From contig JBAVOR010000016.1 of NCBI GenBank assembly GCA_049692255.1, forward strand, positions 1-64,000: a DNA stretch of 64,000 bases. Direction: 5' to 3'. The notes below the pieces were generated by a model. It saw only the letters and a program-made list of their open reading frames with translations. It searched no databases and was not told where the DNA came from. The first letter of the stretch is position 1; each line of letters opens with the position of its first letter. Shown here piece after piece: positions 45,601-55,271 of this stretch. The position numbers were made by a program, and so were the translations under genes. Origin of the DNA: JBAVOR01 sp049692255 (GTDB lineage Bacteria; Babelota; Babeliae; Babelales; JACPOV01).

Positions 45601-48600
45601 AAGCAGTAGTTATACAGTCAGCTTGCCAACAGCGGCGCCGGCAGCAGCGCAATTTTTACAAGCAGCAACTCCGACAACATTGCAATGGGCAAGTATTGGG
45701 GGGGTGCCCAATGTGAGTCGTACCATCTACGTAGCACAGGGGGGTAATGATAGTAACGATGGCTCATTATCTGCCCCATTTGCTACAATTGCGCATGCGG
45801 TGGCAGTAGCTAATACGTTATCAACATTAACCAATCCGGTGGTGGTTCAAGTTGGTGCTGGCACCTTTATTGAAAATAATTCAGGTGGAGCAATTGCCAT
45901 CACTGCAGATGGTATTACCATTAATGGCAGCTCTATTACGGGGACCATTGTAGTACCAAATACGATTTCTAATGCATTATTTAATGTAACAACACCGAAC
46001 GTACTCTTTTCTAATATCTATCTCGATGCGGGAACTACGGGATCAACAGCAGCGGGTATTAACGTGAACACCAGTACTACTGGTGAAGGTGGCTGTCATG
46101 ATATTGTGCTTTCGCGTTTCCAAACTGGCCTAGCTATCAATAATTCAAATGTAAGCAGCTCCCCTATATTTATTATTAGTTCAATCGAAACGCAAGGGAA
46201 CAGCACTGCTATTGCGGTCAATAATTACCGCGCTATTATTCAAGGTTCTTCATTCTTAGGGCCATTTGTTGCAGGGGCCATTGCGAATACCGGTATTGCA
46301 TTGACGGGAACTCAGACATTAGCAACCTTACTCGCTAACTCATTTCGATTGTTAAGTACTGGCATTACTATCACTGGTGGTGCAGATATGCGTATTACAG
46401 GCAGCAACTTTGATAACATGCAAAATGGGGTAAGCTGTTCTGGTGGCAGTAATGCAGAAATAGTGGGATGCAATTTTATAATTAATGAAGCATCATCGGT
46501 GAACATATCGGCAGCGGGAGCTGGAACGAATGTTATAGTCAATGGTTGTATTATCGATTGTGCCGATGTGACTGATGCACAGCAAGGAACAGCAGTACAA
46601 TCGACAACCGGTGCAATATTGGTTGTTGGTGCATCAAATATTTCGGCAGCGGCTGTCGGTATCCAATGTGGCACCACGGGCGATACGAGTAGTACCATAG
46701 TTGCTGTATTTTCTACGAATCTGGTTGGTTGTATTAATGATATTACTCAAGTAGCTACAGCAAACCTTCAATTTGTAGGTGGTGTATTTGATTCCAACTT
46801 ACTGAGCATTGCCAACAGTGCCAACGTAACCATTTCTGCATTTGATCGATTTTCTAATAATGCGTTAACAATTGGTAATAAAACTGATGTTAGTCAACCT
46901 CTTTATAAAGTATTAAATGGTGAAGCCTCGTTACCATTTACCTCTTATGAACCAAACTATTATGGCAATAAAGGGCTTCTGTATCAAAACCCGAATGCTG
47001 ACGCAACATTTAATGGTGTGCAAGCGGCCAGCAATGATGCTAACTATTATGTCATTACCGGCAGCAATACCAACCAAGCAGGCATCAACTTAATTTCTGA
47101 TACATTAAATATTGGGACTTCTGATTTTGTGCGTGGTTGGAATATCAGTAAATTGGGTACGTCAGGTAATTTAACATTCAACTATTCAAATAATGACACT
47201 GGTGGCCAAGCAGCGCGTGGTAGCAATCCAGTGATGCAGCTTGATGGATTTAATAATCAAGTGTTATTTCCCGCGGCAATCAATTCACCGCTACCGACAA
47301 ACACCGTGGCTAAATTGGTCTGGAATGGTGATACCGATTTATATCGTGGTGCGGCAGGCACGCTGCAAACAGATGGTAATTTAATTGTTGGCGGTTTAAC
47401 ACCAAACACCGCTGTGACTACTAATGGCAGCGATCAATTAACATCAAGCGTAACCACTGCAACGGAAATTGGATTTGTTTCTGGCGTCACTTCTGCAATA
47501 CAGACCCAGCTTAATAGTAAATTTCCTGCATCGGGTGGTACATTGACCGGTCCGCTGACATTACCTGCAGGAACTGCAGCGGCGCCATCATTAAATTTTG
47601 CTGGAAGCACTACTACGGGCCTTTCTGCCGCAACGGCAAATACGTTATCCTTTGATACGAATGGTGTTGAACGAATGAAAATCGGAGCAACGGGGACGAT
47701 AGCTATTGATGGATTTACCACTGCGGGTGTAGTACATAATGACGCAAGTGGAAATTTGAGCAGTTCGTTAATTGTTGATGCAGATATTACTACTGGCACC
47801 ATTACCGATGATAAATTACAAACGATTACCACCGGCGGCAAAGTAGCAAACTCTGCTACCACTGCAACATCAGCAAATACACTCAGTACCATTGTCTTGC
47901 GTGATGGGACTACTGGTGGTTTTAGTGCTGGTGCAATCAGCGCAACGAGCGTAACGGCATCAGCAAATCCTGGATTTTTTGGTAATTTATCGGGCAATGC
48001 GACAAGCGCAACTACTGCTGCATCTGCTACGAGCTTTACTGGTCCATTGCTCGGTGATGTGACCGGTACGCAAAGTGCAACGGTAGTATCAACCGTTGGT
48101 GGAGCTACTGCGGCTGCAGTAGCAACGGCTGCTAATGCAGTAGCCAATGCAACTAATCTGGCTACACCAAGCACCTTGGTATTGCGCGATAGTTCCGGTA
48201 ATTTTAGCGGAGGAACTATTACTGCCACAACAGGCTTTTCAGGGAACTTGACGGGTAATGTGACTGGCAATGCCACAACGGCAACGAGCGCAAACACGGC
48301 TGGGTCAGCAACTAATTTTACTGGCTCATTGTCTGGTGATGTCACAGGAACACAGGGCGCAACGGTGGTGAGCTTTGTTGGAGGAAAATCGGCTGCATCA
48401 GTTGCCAATACCGTTACTACCGTGAATGCAGCAACAAGCAATAACACACCAAATACGCTTGTCTTACGTGACGGTAGTGGTAACTTTACTACTAATCAGA
48501 TTACTATTGCCGGTTCGGTAACAAATCCAACAGATACAGCAACCAAAGCATATGTTGATAGCGTCGCAGCAACCGGGTTAGAAGTGCATACCCCTGCAGT

Positions 48601-51600
48601 AGTAGTCAGTACCACTAATGTTGCACTCAGCGGGCTACAAACGATTGATGGCATAACACTAGTTGCTGGAAATCGTGTACTTTTGGTTGGCCAGACCAGT
48701 CAAGTGCAAAATGGGTTATGGGTAGCAGCATCAGGTTCATGGACACGACCAACCGATTTCGCAACGGGTACTGAGGCAGGCCAAGCATATGTGCTTATTT
48801 TAGAAGGTACTAATTTTGGCGGCTCAAGTTGGGTATGTACGACGTCCACAGCAATCATTGATACAGATCCAATTACTTTTGTTGAGTTTTCCCTACCATC
48901 ACAAACTACGGGGGCCAATTTAGGTTCTGGTACTGGTATTTTTGCTAACAAAACTGGCCAAACGCTTAACTTTAAAAGTTTGCTGGAAGGAACCCATGTT
49001 GTTATAACCAATGATGCTAATACGGTAACACTGGCAACCGACGCAACGAGCGCAGACACCATCAGCACTATAGTAGCACGTGATGGTTCCGGTAATTTTA
49101 GTGCAGGTACTATTACCGCGAGTTTAATTGGTGCGGCATCATTAAACGTATTAAAAGCGGGTGATACCATGACAGGGCCATTAGTTATGGCTACCCAAAC
49201 GCCAATACGTTTTCAAGACGCTGGTGGCACAAACTATGCGGCATTACAGGCTCCAGCAGCGGTAAGTAGCAGTTATGCCGTTGCATTACCGACCGCTGCA
49301 CCAAATGCGGGGCAATATTTACAAGCACTTTCGTCTACTTCCTTACAATGGGCATCGGTCGGTGGTACACCAAACGTGAGTCGTACTATATACGTATCCC
49401 AAGATGGAAGTGATAGTAATAATGGGTCATTCTCATCACCATTTTTAACTATTGCGCATGCAGTATCGGTTGCAAATAGTCTTTCGACATTAACTAATCC
49501 GGTAGTAATTCAAGTGGGTGCAGGGGTGTTTGTAGAAGATAACTCTGGCGGCGCTATTACTATTACGGCAGATGGCATTACTTTAAATGGTGCGTCTACG
49601 ATCGGCACCATCGTAGTGCCAAACACCTTATCAAACACGCTGTTTAATGTTACATCGCCGAATGTGTTATTTTCTAATATCTATCTCGATGCGGGAACTA
49701 CGGGATCTACTGCAGCGGGCGTAACGATCAATACAAGTATCACCGGTGATGGTGGATTTTTAAATGTAGTTCTTTCTCGCTTCCAGACCGGTTTGTCAAT
49801 TAATAACTCAAATATAAGTAGTACGCCGATATTTATCGCTGATGGTATTGAAACGCAAGGCAATGGTACAGCTATCGCGGTAACCAATTACCGTGTTATT
49901 ATTCAATGTTCATCGTTCTTAGGGCCTTTTGGTAACGCAGGATCAATTCAAAATACTGGAATTGCATTGACTGGATCAAGCACATTAGCAACGATGTTGG
50001 CCTGCTCATTTCGTTTATTGAATACGGGTATTTCGGTAACAGGCGGAGCGGCCATGCGTACTACGGGAAATAATTTTGATAATATGCAAAATGGTATTGT
50101 CTGCTCTGGGGGCGGTGATGCGAATATTGTTGGTTGTAACTTTCTTGTTAATGAATCTTCTTCAGTGAACGTGTCTGTAGCGGGCGTTGGTACTGAAGCT
50201 ATAGTTAGTAGTTGCATATTCGATTGCCCTGATGCAACTGATACGCCGCAAGGTACAGTGGTGCAAGCAACAACTGGTGCATCATTAACAGTTAATTCAT
50301 CTACCATAACGGGGGCCGTTGTTGGTATTCAATGTGGTACGACTGGAGATACCAGCAGTACTGTGGTTACGATAGATTCAACTGATTTGCAAGAATGCAC
50401 TAATGATATTATGCAAGTGGGTACGTCGACGCTTCGTTTTGTAGGTGGCGTATTTGATACGAATGCAATAAGTATTGCCGATGGTACCAATGTGCATATT
50501 TCTGCTTTTGATAGAACTTCTGGTGAAGCGTTAACGATTGGTAATAATACTGATGCGAGTCAAATGGTGTATCGTGTGCTCAATGGCCAAGCCGCATTAC
50601 CTTTTGTATCGTATGAGCCCAACTATTATGGCAACAAAGGACTTTTATATGAAAACGCCAATGCAGATGCAACATTTAATGGTGTGCAAGCAGCAAGTAA
50701 CGATGTGAGTTATTATTTAGTTACGGGCAATAACACGAATCAGGCGAGTATTAATTTAATTTCTGATACGGTCAATTTTGGCACTAGTGATTCGGTACGT
50801 GGCTGGAATATTAGTAAATTGGGTACATCTGCTAATTTGACCTTCAATTATTCGAACAATGACACCAGCGGACAAGCAGCACGCGGTAACAATCCGGTGA
50901 TGCAACTCGATGGATTTAATAATCAGGTTTTATTTCCGGCTGCTACCAATACCCCATTACCAACTAACACTGTAGCAAAATTAGTTTGGGCTGGTGATAC
51001 GAATCTATATCGCACAGCTGCCAATACGCTGCAAACGGATGGTAATTTTATTATCGGTGGCAATCTCACTGTTGATGCTCTAACGTCTGGTGCAGTAAAT
51101 CCAAATACCGCTATAGTGACTAACGGAACTAATCAATTACTTTCCAGTGTTACCACGGCAACGGAAATTGGATTTGTTTCTGGCGTCACTTCGTCAATAC
51201 AAACACAGCTGAATAGTAAATTTCCTGCATCGGGTGGTACATTGACCGGTCCGCTGACATTACCTGCAGGAACTGCAGCGGCACCATCATTAAATTTTAC
51301 GGGCAGCACTACTACGGGCCTTTCTGCTGCAACGGCAAATACGTTATCATTCGATACGAATGGTGTTGAAGCTATGAATATTAATGCAAGTGGGGTAGTG
51401 AGTATTGATGCATTTACCACTGCAGGTGTAGTACATAACAATGCAAGTGGTAATTTGAGCAGCTCCCTTATTGTTGATGCAGACATTACTACTGGCACCA
51501 TTACCGATGATAAATTACAAACAATTACCACCGGCGGCAAGGTGGCGAACTCTGCTACCACCGCAACACCAGCGAATACCGCAAATGCCATTGTATCACG

Positions 51601-54283
51601 TGACGCGAGTGGTAATTTTGCTGCTGGTGCAATCACCGCTAACACGTTTACTGCTAACTCAAATCCTGGGTTCTTTGGTAATCTGTCGGGCAACGCATCT
51701 ACCGCAACATCTGCCACCACTGCCATTAGCTTTACCGGGCCTTTGCTGGGTGATGTGACTGGTACGCAAAGTGCAACGGTAGTATCAATGGTAGGCGGCC
51801 AAACTGCGGCAGTAGTGGCAGCTGCGGCATCGGCAGTTGCAAATGCATCGAGCGCAAACAATCCGGGCACTCTGGTGCTACGTGACGGCTCTGGTAATTT
51901 TGCTGCAGGTAAGATTACTATTACAGGAGGCACCGCTGCTGCACCATCATTACAGTTTAGCAATGGTACCAACACAGGATTCTCATCGCCTTCAGCCAAT
52001 ACATTGTCATTTGATGTGAATGGTACACAGGCGTTGGGCATTGCAACGAATACAAACGCAACATTTGCGGGTACTGTTACTGCTTCCTCCGGTTTTTTTG
52101 GCCCATTAACAGGTAACGTTACGGGTAATATAACTGGTTCAGTGACATTACCTGCAGGCACTGCTGCGGTTCCATCATTGCAGTTTAGTAATGGCACCAA
52201 CACCGGTATGTCTTCACCGGTTGCTAACACCTTGTCATTTGATATCAGTGGTGCTGAAGCAATGAATATTAATACAAGTGGTGTGGTCACCATTGATGCA
52301 TTTACTACCGCTGGTGTGGTGCATAACAATGCGAGTGGTAATTTGAGCAGTTCGCTGATTGTTGATGCAGACATTACTACGGGCACTATTACTGATGATA
52401 AATTGCAAACGATTAGTACGGGTGGCAAAGTTGCAAATTCTGCTACCACCGCAACACCAGCAAATACCGCAAATGCCATAGTATCTCGCGATGCGAGTGG
52501 TAATTTTGCTGCTGGTGCAATCACTGCAAACACATTCACTGCCAACTCTAATCCCGGATTTATCGGCAACTTATCGGGCAACGCGTCGACTTCAACATCA
52601 GCAACCACAGCGGTTAGTTTTACTGGCCCATTGATGGGTGATGTTACTGGTAACCAGACAGCAACCGTGGTATCAACAGTTGGTGGTGCATCAGCAGCTT
52701 CAGTAGCGAGCACGGTTACTACCGTTAACGCAGCAACCAGTTCAAATATTGCAAGCACATTAGTGCTGCGTAACGGCACAGGCGGATTTAGTGCAGGCAC
52801 TATCAATGCAACCAGTTTTGTAGGACCGCTTACCGGTAATGTTACCGGTAACGTTACTGGCAACATTACCGGTTTAGTGACATTGCCAGCAGGCACTGCT
52901 GCAGCGCCATCATTAAACTTTACCGGTAGTTTGACCACTGGTCTTTCTGCCGCAACAGCAAATAGATTATCTTTTGACACGAATGGCACTGAACAGATGG
53001 CAATCGGTGCAACCGGCACTATTACTATGACCAGCTTAGCTGGCACGGCAGGAGTAGTGCACAATGATGCGAGCGGTAATTTAAGCAGTTCTTTAATTGT
53101 TAACGCAGACGTATCTGCAACTGCAGCAATAGTAGACACCAAACTTGGTACCATTCAAACAGCAGGCAAAGTGTTAAACTCTGCCACTACTGCTACCAGT
53201 GCCAATACTGCAAATGCTATTGTTGCTCGCGATGCGAGTGGCAACTTTAGTGCGGGCACCATTACCGCCAGCTTGATGGGTGCAGTAACATTACCCGCAG
53301 GGACTGCCGCCGTGCCATCATTGCAATTTACGGGAAGTAGCAATACCGGCCTTTCAGCAGCGACGGCAAATAGGTTATCATTTGACACCAGTGGTGCTGA
53401 GCGTATGAGTATTAGCCCAGTTGGTACCGTGGCGATTAATGGTTTTGTGACTACGGGTGTAGTGCATAACGATGCGAGCGGTAACTTATCAAGTTCTTTA
53501 ATTGTTGATGCAGACATTACTACCGGTACTATTACCAATGATAAATTAGTAACTCTTACAGCAACAGGCTTAGTAGCAAACTCTGCGACCACAGCCACCA
53601 CAGCGAATACCTTGAGCACGATAGTGCTACGTGATGGAACAACTGGTGGCTTTAGCGCAGGTACCATTACGGCAACATTTTCAGGAAATTTATCTGGTAA
53701 TGTTACCGGCAATCTTACGGGGAATGTGATAGGCTCGGCTTCATTAAACGTGTTAAAAGCAGGTGATACGATGACTGGTACATTAACGTTACCAGCAGGC
53801 ACTGCTGCAGCGCCATCATTACAATTTACGGGCAGTACTAATACGGGTATCTCGGCCCCATCAGCTAATACATTGTCATTTGATGTGAATGGTACGCAGG
53901 GGCTAAGTATTACTACAGCGGCTATTATTGATGCGTTGCCATGGTGTAATCAGGCAATAATGAGCGCAACACCAACAACGGGCAGTACTATTACGACCAC
54001 TGCTACTACTTCAATTTTATTGCTCAAAAATACAACAAACGTTACTGGTGTGACTATTGATTTCCCACCTAATCCAACGAATGGTCAGATGTTTACCATT
54101 ATGTTAGGCACGACCAGCACTATTACTATGACCAACGCAGGGGGTACGGGCGGTGCAACTATTGTTAATGGCGTTACTGGTTTAAATGCTACTGCTACAC
54201 CGACTGCCACAGCAAACGGCGCAGCGGTTGCCTACTTGTATAGCTCAACTTCAAATGCATGGTATCGCATGTGGCGTGGATAA
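42602..54283 (+). CDS. giant modular exported surface protein with beta-helix and tail-fibre-like domains
   Basis: One open frame of 3,893 residues. The ATG at 42602 has AAAGG upstream and gives a signal peptide (YGLTIFLAMLFSSFASLDA); an upstream TTG at 42527 is less likely. Thr, Ser, Asn, Gly and Ala dominate. Three long modules, starting RTIYVSKDGSDSNDGSLSAPF at about residue 361 and again near 1040 and 2261, look like right-handed beta-helix (DUF1565/pectate-lyase-like) domains. Each is followed by a block with SYEPNYYG, NADATF-GVQAASND and QTDGN. Residues about 1972-2120 (TKAYVDS, LSGLQTIDGITLVAGNRVLL, NGLWVAASGSWTR) match a domain common in phage tail fibres. GDTMTGPL motifs recur. The last third is short repeats such as AGVVHN-ASGNLSSSLIVDAD, present five times overall. 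No autotransporter barrel or anchor is visible at the C-terminus. Probably an adhesin or envelope fibre; no enzyme activity is shown. Confidence 0.85.
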   Translation: MYGLTIFLAMLFSSFASLDATLQTRRFHNILVGNNTTTNYLNVLRQVFIDGDLFVKGTINGSGGNSGFIQAVPGATINAVPRFANANGSQLANSSVLIDNAGNVTLNGITKNGITVAWPSTAGAAGTFLANDGAGNLVYATPAGAGNVSTALNFTTNNALTRVDLPSGVNNIQQSVVTLDNSGNIAGVNQLVAGTFFGSLQGNAASATNFTGSLAGDVSGTQTATVVNSVGGQSAAAVANAAFAVTNATPNSVPNTLVERDASRNFSAGTITASLMGAASLNVLKSGDTMTGPLVMGTQTAVRLQDAGGTNYVGLNAPSSVTSSYTMSMPGTAPVSGQFLQASAANALQWADIGGLPSTGRTIYVSKDGSDSNDGSLSAPFLTVAHALLVANTLSTISNPVVVQVGAGAFIENNSGGALAITADGITLKGGSNQATIIAPTTLSINLFNVTTPNVLFRDINLNAGVSGSTAAAININVGVTGFGGGCTNVNIAQFQTGIALNNSNSTPPIFVINSVNAQGNGTAVAVSNYRLIMQSSSILGPYLSSIIQNTGISLTGINTLATIDSCVFRLLLNGITVAGGAPLRITGSQFINMQNGIVCSGGGNADVVGCNFLVNTTSSINVSASGAGTTVIIDGAIFNCVDATNTPQGTAVQVTTGGSLTVNSSTISGAALGMQAGAAGDTSTTTLLSVGTDIIGCTADFTQAGTSTFRFVGGVFDSNLVTIANGTNVHLSLFDRTSGEALTIGNSTDTSQVLYRAFNGEASLPFTSYEPNYYGSKGLLFQNPNADATFSGVQAASNDANYYVVTGSNTNQAGINLISDTLNIGTSDFVRGWNISKLGTSGNLTFNYSNNDTGGQAARGSNPVMQLDGFNNQVLFPAAINSPLPTNTVAKLVWNGDTDLYRGAAGTLQTDGNLIVGGLTPNTAVTTNGSDQLTSSVTTATELGYVSGVTSAIQPQINNKVSKTGDTMTGPLIMATQTPIRFQDAGGVNYAALNAPTAVSSSYTVSLPTAAPAAAQFLQAATPTTLQWASIGGVPNVSRTIYVAQGGNDSNDGSLSAPFATIAHAVAVANTLSTLTNPVVVQVGAGTFIENNSGGAIAITADGITINGSSITGTIVVPNTISNALFNVTTPNVLFSNIYLDAGTTGSTAAGINVNTSTTGEGGCHDIVLSRFQTGLAINNSNVSSSPIFIISSIETQGNSTAIAVNNYRAIIQGSSFLGPFVAGAIANTGIALTGTQTLATLLANSFRLLSTGITITGGADMRITGSNFDNMQNGVSCSGGSNAEIVGCNFIINEASSVNISAAGAGTNVIVNGCIIDCADVTDAQQGTAVQSTTGAILVVGASNISAAAVGIQCGTTGDTSSTIVAVFSTNLVGCINDITQVATANLQFVGGVFDSNLLSIANSANVTISAFDRFSNNALTIGNKTDVSQPLYKVLNGEASLPFTSYEPNYYGNKGLLYQNPNADATFNGVQAASNDANYYVITGSNTNQAGINLISDTLNIGTSDFVRGWNISKLGTSGNLTFNYSNNDTGGQAARGSNPVMQLDGFNNQVLFPAAINSPLPTNTVAKLVWNGDTDLYRGAAGTLQTDGNLIVGGLTPNTAVTTNGSDQLTSSVTTATEIGFVSGVTSAIQTQLNSKFPASGGTLTGPLTLPAGTAAAPSLNFAGSTTTGLSAATANTLSFDTNGVERMKIGATGTIAIDGFTTAGVVHNDASGNLSSSLIVDADITTGTITDDKLQTITTGGKVANSATTATSANTLSTIVLRDGTTGGFSAGAISATSVTASANPGFFGNLSGNATSATTAASATSFTGPLLGDVTGTQSATVVSTVGGATAAAVATAANAVANATNLATPSTLVLRDSSGNFSGGTITATTGFSGNLTGNVTGNATTATSANTAGSATNFTGSLSGDVTGTQGATVVSFVGGKSAASVANTVTTVNAATSNNTPNTLVLRDGSGNFTTNQITIAGSVTNPTDTATKAYVDSVAATGLEVHTPAVVVSTTNVALSGLQTIDGITLVAGNRVLLVGQTSQVQNGLWVAASGSWTRPTDFATGTEAGQAYVLILEGTNFGGSSWVCTTSTAIIDTDPITFVEFSLPSQTTGANLGSGTGIFANKTGQTLNFKSLLEGTHVVITNDANTVTLATDATSADTISTIVARDGSGNFSAGTITASLIGAASLNVLKAGDTMTGPLVMATQTPIRFQDAGGTNYAALQAPAAVSSSYAVALPTAAPNAGQYLQALSSTSLQWASVGGTPNVSRTIYVSQDGSDSNNGSFSSPFLTIAHAVSVANSLSTLTNPVVIQVGAGVFVEDNSGGAITITADGITLNGASTIGTIVVPNTLSNTLFNVTSPNVLFSNIYLDAGTTGSTAAGVTINTSITGDGGFLNVVLSRFQTGLSINNSNISSTPIFIADGIETQGNGTAIAVTNYRVIIQCSSFLGPFGNAGSIQNTGIALTGSSTLATMLACSFRLLNTGISVTGGAAMRTTGNNFDNMQNGIVCSGGGDANIVGCNFLVNESSSVNVSVAGVGTEAIVSSCIFDCPDATDTPQGTVVQATTGASLTVNSSTITGAVVGIQCGTTGDTSSTVVTIDSTDLQECTNDIMQVGTSTLRFVGGVFDTNAISIADGTNVHISAFDRTSGEALTIGNNTDASQMVYRVLNGQAALPFVSYEPNYYGNKGLLYENANADATFNGVQAASNDVSYYLVTGNNTNQASINLISDTVNFGTSDSVRGWNISKLGTSANLTFNYSNNDTSGQAARGNNPVMQLDGFNNQVLFPAATNTPLPTNTVAKLVWAGDTNLYRTAANTLQTDGNFIIGGNLTVDALTSGAVNPNTAIVTNGTNQLLSSVTTATEIGFVSGVTSSIQTQLNSKFPASGGTLTGPLTLPAGTAAAPSLNFTGSTTTGLSAATANTLSFDTNGVEAMNINASGVVSIDAFTTAGVVHNNASGNLSSSLIVDADITTGTITDDKLQTITTGGKVANSATTATPANTANAIVSRDASGNFAAGAITANTFTANSNPGFFGNLSGNASTATSATTAISFTGPLLGDVTGTQSATVVSMVGGQTAAVVAAAASAVANASSANNPGTLVLRDGSGNFAAGKITITGGTAAAPSLQFSNGTNTGFSSPSANTLSFDVNGTQALGIATNTNATFAGTVTASSGFFGPLTGNVTGNITGSVTLPAGTAAVPSLQFSNGTNTGMSSPVANTLSFDISGAEAMNINTSGVVTIDAFTTAGVVHNNASGNLSSSLIVDADITTGTITDDKLQTISTGGKVANSATTATPANTANAIVSRDASGNFAAGAITANTFTANSNPGFIGNLSGNASTSTSATTAVSFTGPLMGDVTGNQTATVVSTVGGASAASVASTVTTVNAATSSNIASTLVLRNGTGGFSAGTINATSFVGPLTGNVTGNVTGNITGLVTLPAGTAAAPSLNFTGSLTTGLSAATANRLSFDTNGTEQMAIGATGTITMTSLAGTAGVVHNDASGNLSSSLIVNADVSATAAIVDTKLGTIQTAGKVLNSATTATSANTANAIVARDASGNFSAGTITASLMGAVTLPAGTAAVPSLQFTGSSNTGLSAATANRLSFDTSGAERMSISPVGTVAINGFVTTGVVHNDASGNLSSSLIVDADITTGTITNDKLVTLTATGLVANSATTATTANTLSTIVLRDGTTGGFSAGTITATFSGNLSGNVTGNLTGNVIGSASLNVLKAGDTMTGTLTLPAGTAAAPSLQFTGSTNTGISAPSANTLSFDVNGTQGLSITTAAIIDALPWCNQAIMSATPTTGSTITTTATTSILLLKNTTNVTGVTIDFPPNPTNGQMFTIMLGTTSTITMTNAGGTGGATIVNGVTGLNATATPTATANGAAVAYLYSSTSNAWYRMWRG
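43460..47533 (+). repeat. two tandem 2,037-nt modules inside the giant gene
   Basis: Units at 43460-45496 and 45497-47533 run in register with a period of exactly 2,037 nt (679 codons), each starting at the GDTMTGP motif. The last part of both units (about 45000-45450 and 47037-47487) is nearly identical at DNA level, while the beta-helix halves have diverged strongly. A third related unit starts at 49160. Confidence 0.85.
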
Positions 54284-54401
54284 CAATAGTATTTATTCTC
54301 TTTCGACCAAAAAGATGCAAGTATGCTGCTTATCATTGCAAGCTATAGGCAGTATACTTGTTTACATACGTAATCATGATGCAATCAGGGGGATACGAAC
54401 C

Positions 54402-54821
54402 ATGGAACAAAGAAATATCTTTATCAACACGCCGGCAGGCATATTAAAAAGCGTGATAACACCGCAAGGAATCACCAGTACACTGTTTGTTGACGCATTG
54501 CCAAAGGGCGCATCAATACAGGAACATCCTGAGTCTTTACGTTTTGCGCTTACCGGCACTCCACTGCAAGTAAAAGTGTGGCATGCACTTCAAGCTATCC
54601 CGGTTGGCAAAACAGTGTCATATCAAGAACTGGCAATTATATGTGGGTATCCGCGTGCATGGCGTGCAGTTGCCAATGCCGTAGGGAAAAACCCTATCTC
54701 CTATTTTATTCCGTGCCATCGAGTGATACGCAAAGATGGAACGCTTGGCGGTTACGCCTGGGGCCTCGAGCGCAAACGATTGCTTTTGCACGCAGAGAAA
54801 ATAACAGATAAAAAAAGTTAA
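54402..54821 (+). CDS. ogt: methylated-DNA--protein-cysteine methyltransferase
   Basis: Suicide repair protein moving alkyl groups from O6-methylguanine to its own Cys. The ATG at 54402 (AGGGGGAT upstream) gives 139 residues, the short single-domain form plus a brief N-terminus. VKVWHALQAIPVGKTVSYQE (58-77) is the start of the DNA-binding domain, WRAVANAVGKNP (87-98) contains the Arg finger and the recognition helix, and IPCHRV (104-109) has the acceptor Cys105. GTLGGYAWGLERK follows, as in the family. Ada-type regulatory domains are absent. Confidence 0.93.
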   Translation: MEQRNIFINTPAGILKSVITPQGITSTLFVDALPKGASIQEHPESLRFALTGTPLQVKVWHALQAIPVGKTVSYQELAIICGYPRAWRAVANAVGKNPISYFIPCHRVIRKDGTLGGYAWGLERKRLLLHAEKITDKKS

Positions 54822-54990
54822 TGGAGTTTTGGTAGCGGCTTTTACTTGCTATGCAATGAGGGTTGCGGTAATCGTTTATGCAAAACAGTTGCATTTACTA
54901 GTTTTAATCCGCTAGTTTTTTTCTTACAATACTTCCATACAAGTACGATAAGAAATAATCGAAACACTTTTTATAAGGAGTCTATTACCC

Positions 54991-55197
54991 ATGGCGTTTA
55001 GTGTTAAATCTAAAAAAAGCGGTAAAACGTATTATCTGCACACCAAAGAAGTAAAGCTCGCTGCAGGGCGTTTGCAAAAGATCTTCTATTTTGCTGGCGA
55101 AGCGGCAAAGAACGCAATTGATGCGTTACCAGCTGGCTACGAAGTAATGGAAAATGAACGCACCGGTTTGCCAATGCTGCGTAAAAAGAAAAAATAA
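54991..55197 (+). CDS. small basic conserved protein, unknown
   Basis: 68 residues after AAGGAG. It has a charged N-terminus (VKSKKSGKTYYLH), an IFYFAGEAAKNAIDALPAGY core and a C-terminal RTGLPMLRKKKK. I recall similar small proteins ending GLP-L-K in other uncultivated bacteria but know no function. The very basic ends suggest RNA or ribosome contact. It has its own terminator right after it. Confidence 0.75.
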   Translation: MAFSVKSKKSGKTYYLHTKEVKLAAGRLQKIFYFAGEAAKNAIDALPAGYEVMENERTGLPMLRKKKK

Positions 55198-55219
55198 ACG
55201 CACGCATAGTTTTGAAAAT

Positions 55220-55257
55220 AAAAAAAGCCCCAGGTTTTTATGCCTGGGGCTTTTTTT
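55220..55257. terminator. bidirectional intrinsic terminator
   Basis: AAAAAAAGCCCCAGG...CCTGGGGCTTTTTTT perfect stem with A-tract and T-tract, between the small basic gene and the convergent helicase gene. Confidence 0.92.
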
Positions 55258-55271
55258 ATTTTGGGTTACTT

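Noticed and set aside
51133..53154. 673-codon open frame antisense to the giant gene
   Set aside because: Also 47434-48447 and several shorter ones. Their translations are Val/Pro/Ala-rich mirror images of the repeated Thr/Ala/Asn/Gly codons on the plus strand, without a domain or ribosome site. They are by-products of the composition.
42602..54283. Giant gene as part of a prophage
   Set aside because: Only a tail-fibre-like domain is present; no capsid, terminase, integrase, lysis or other tail gene occurs on either side, and the product has a signal peptide.
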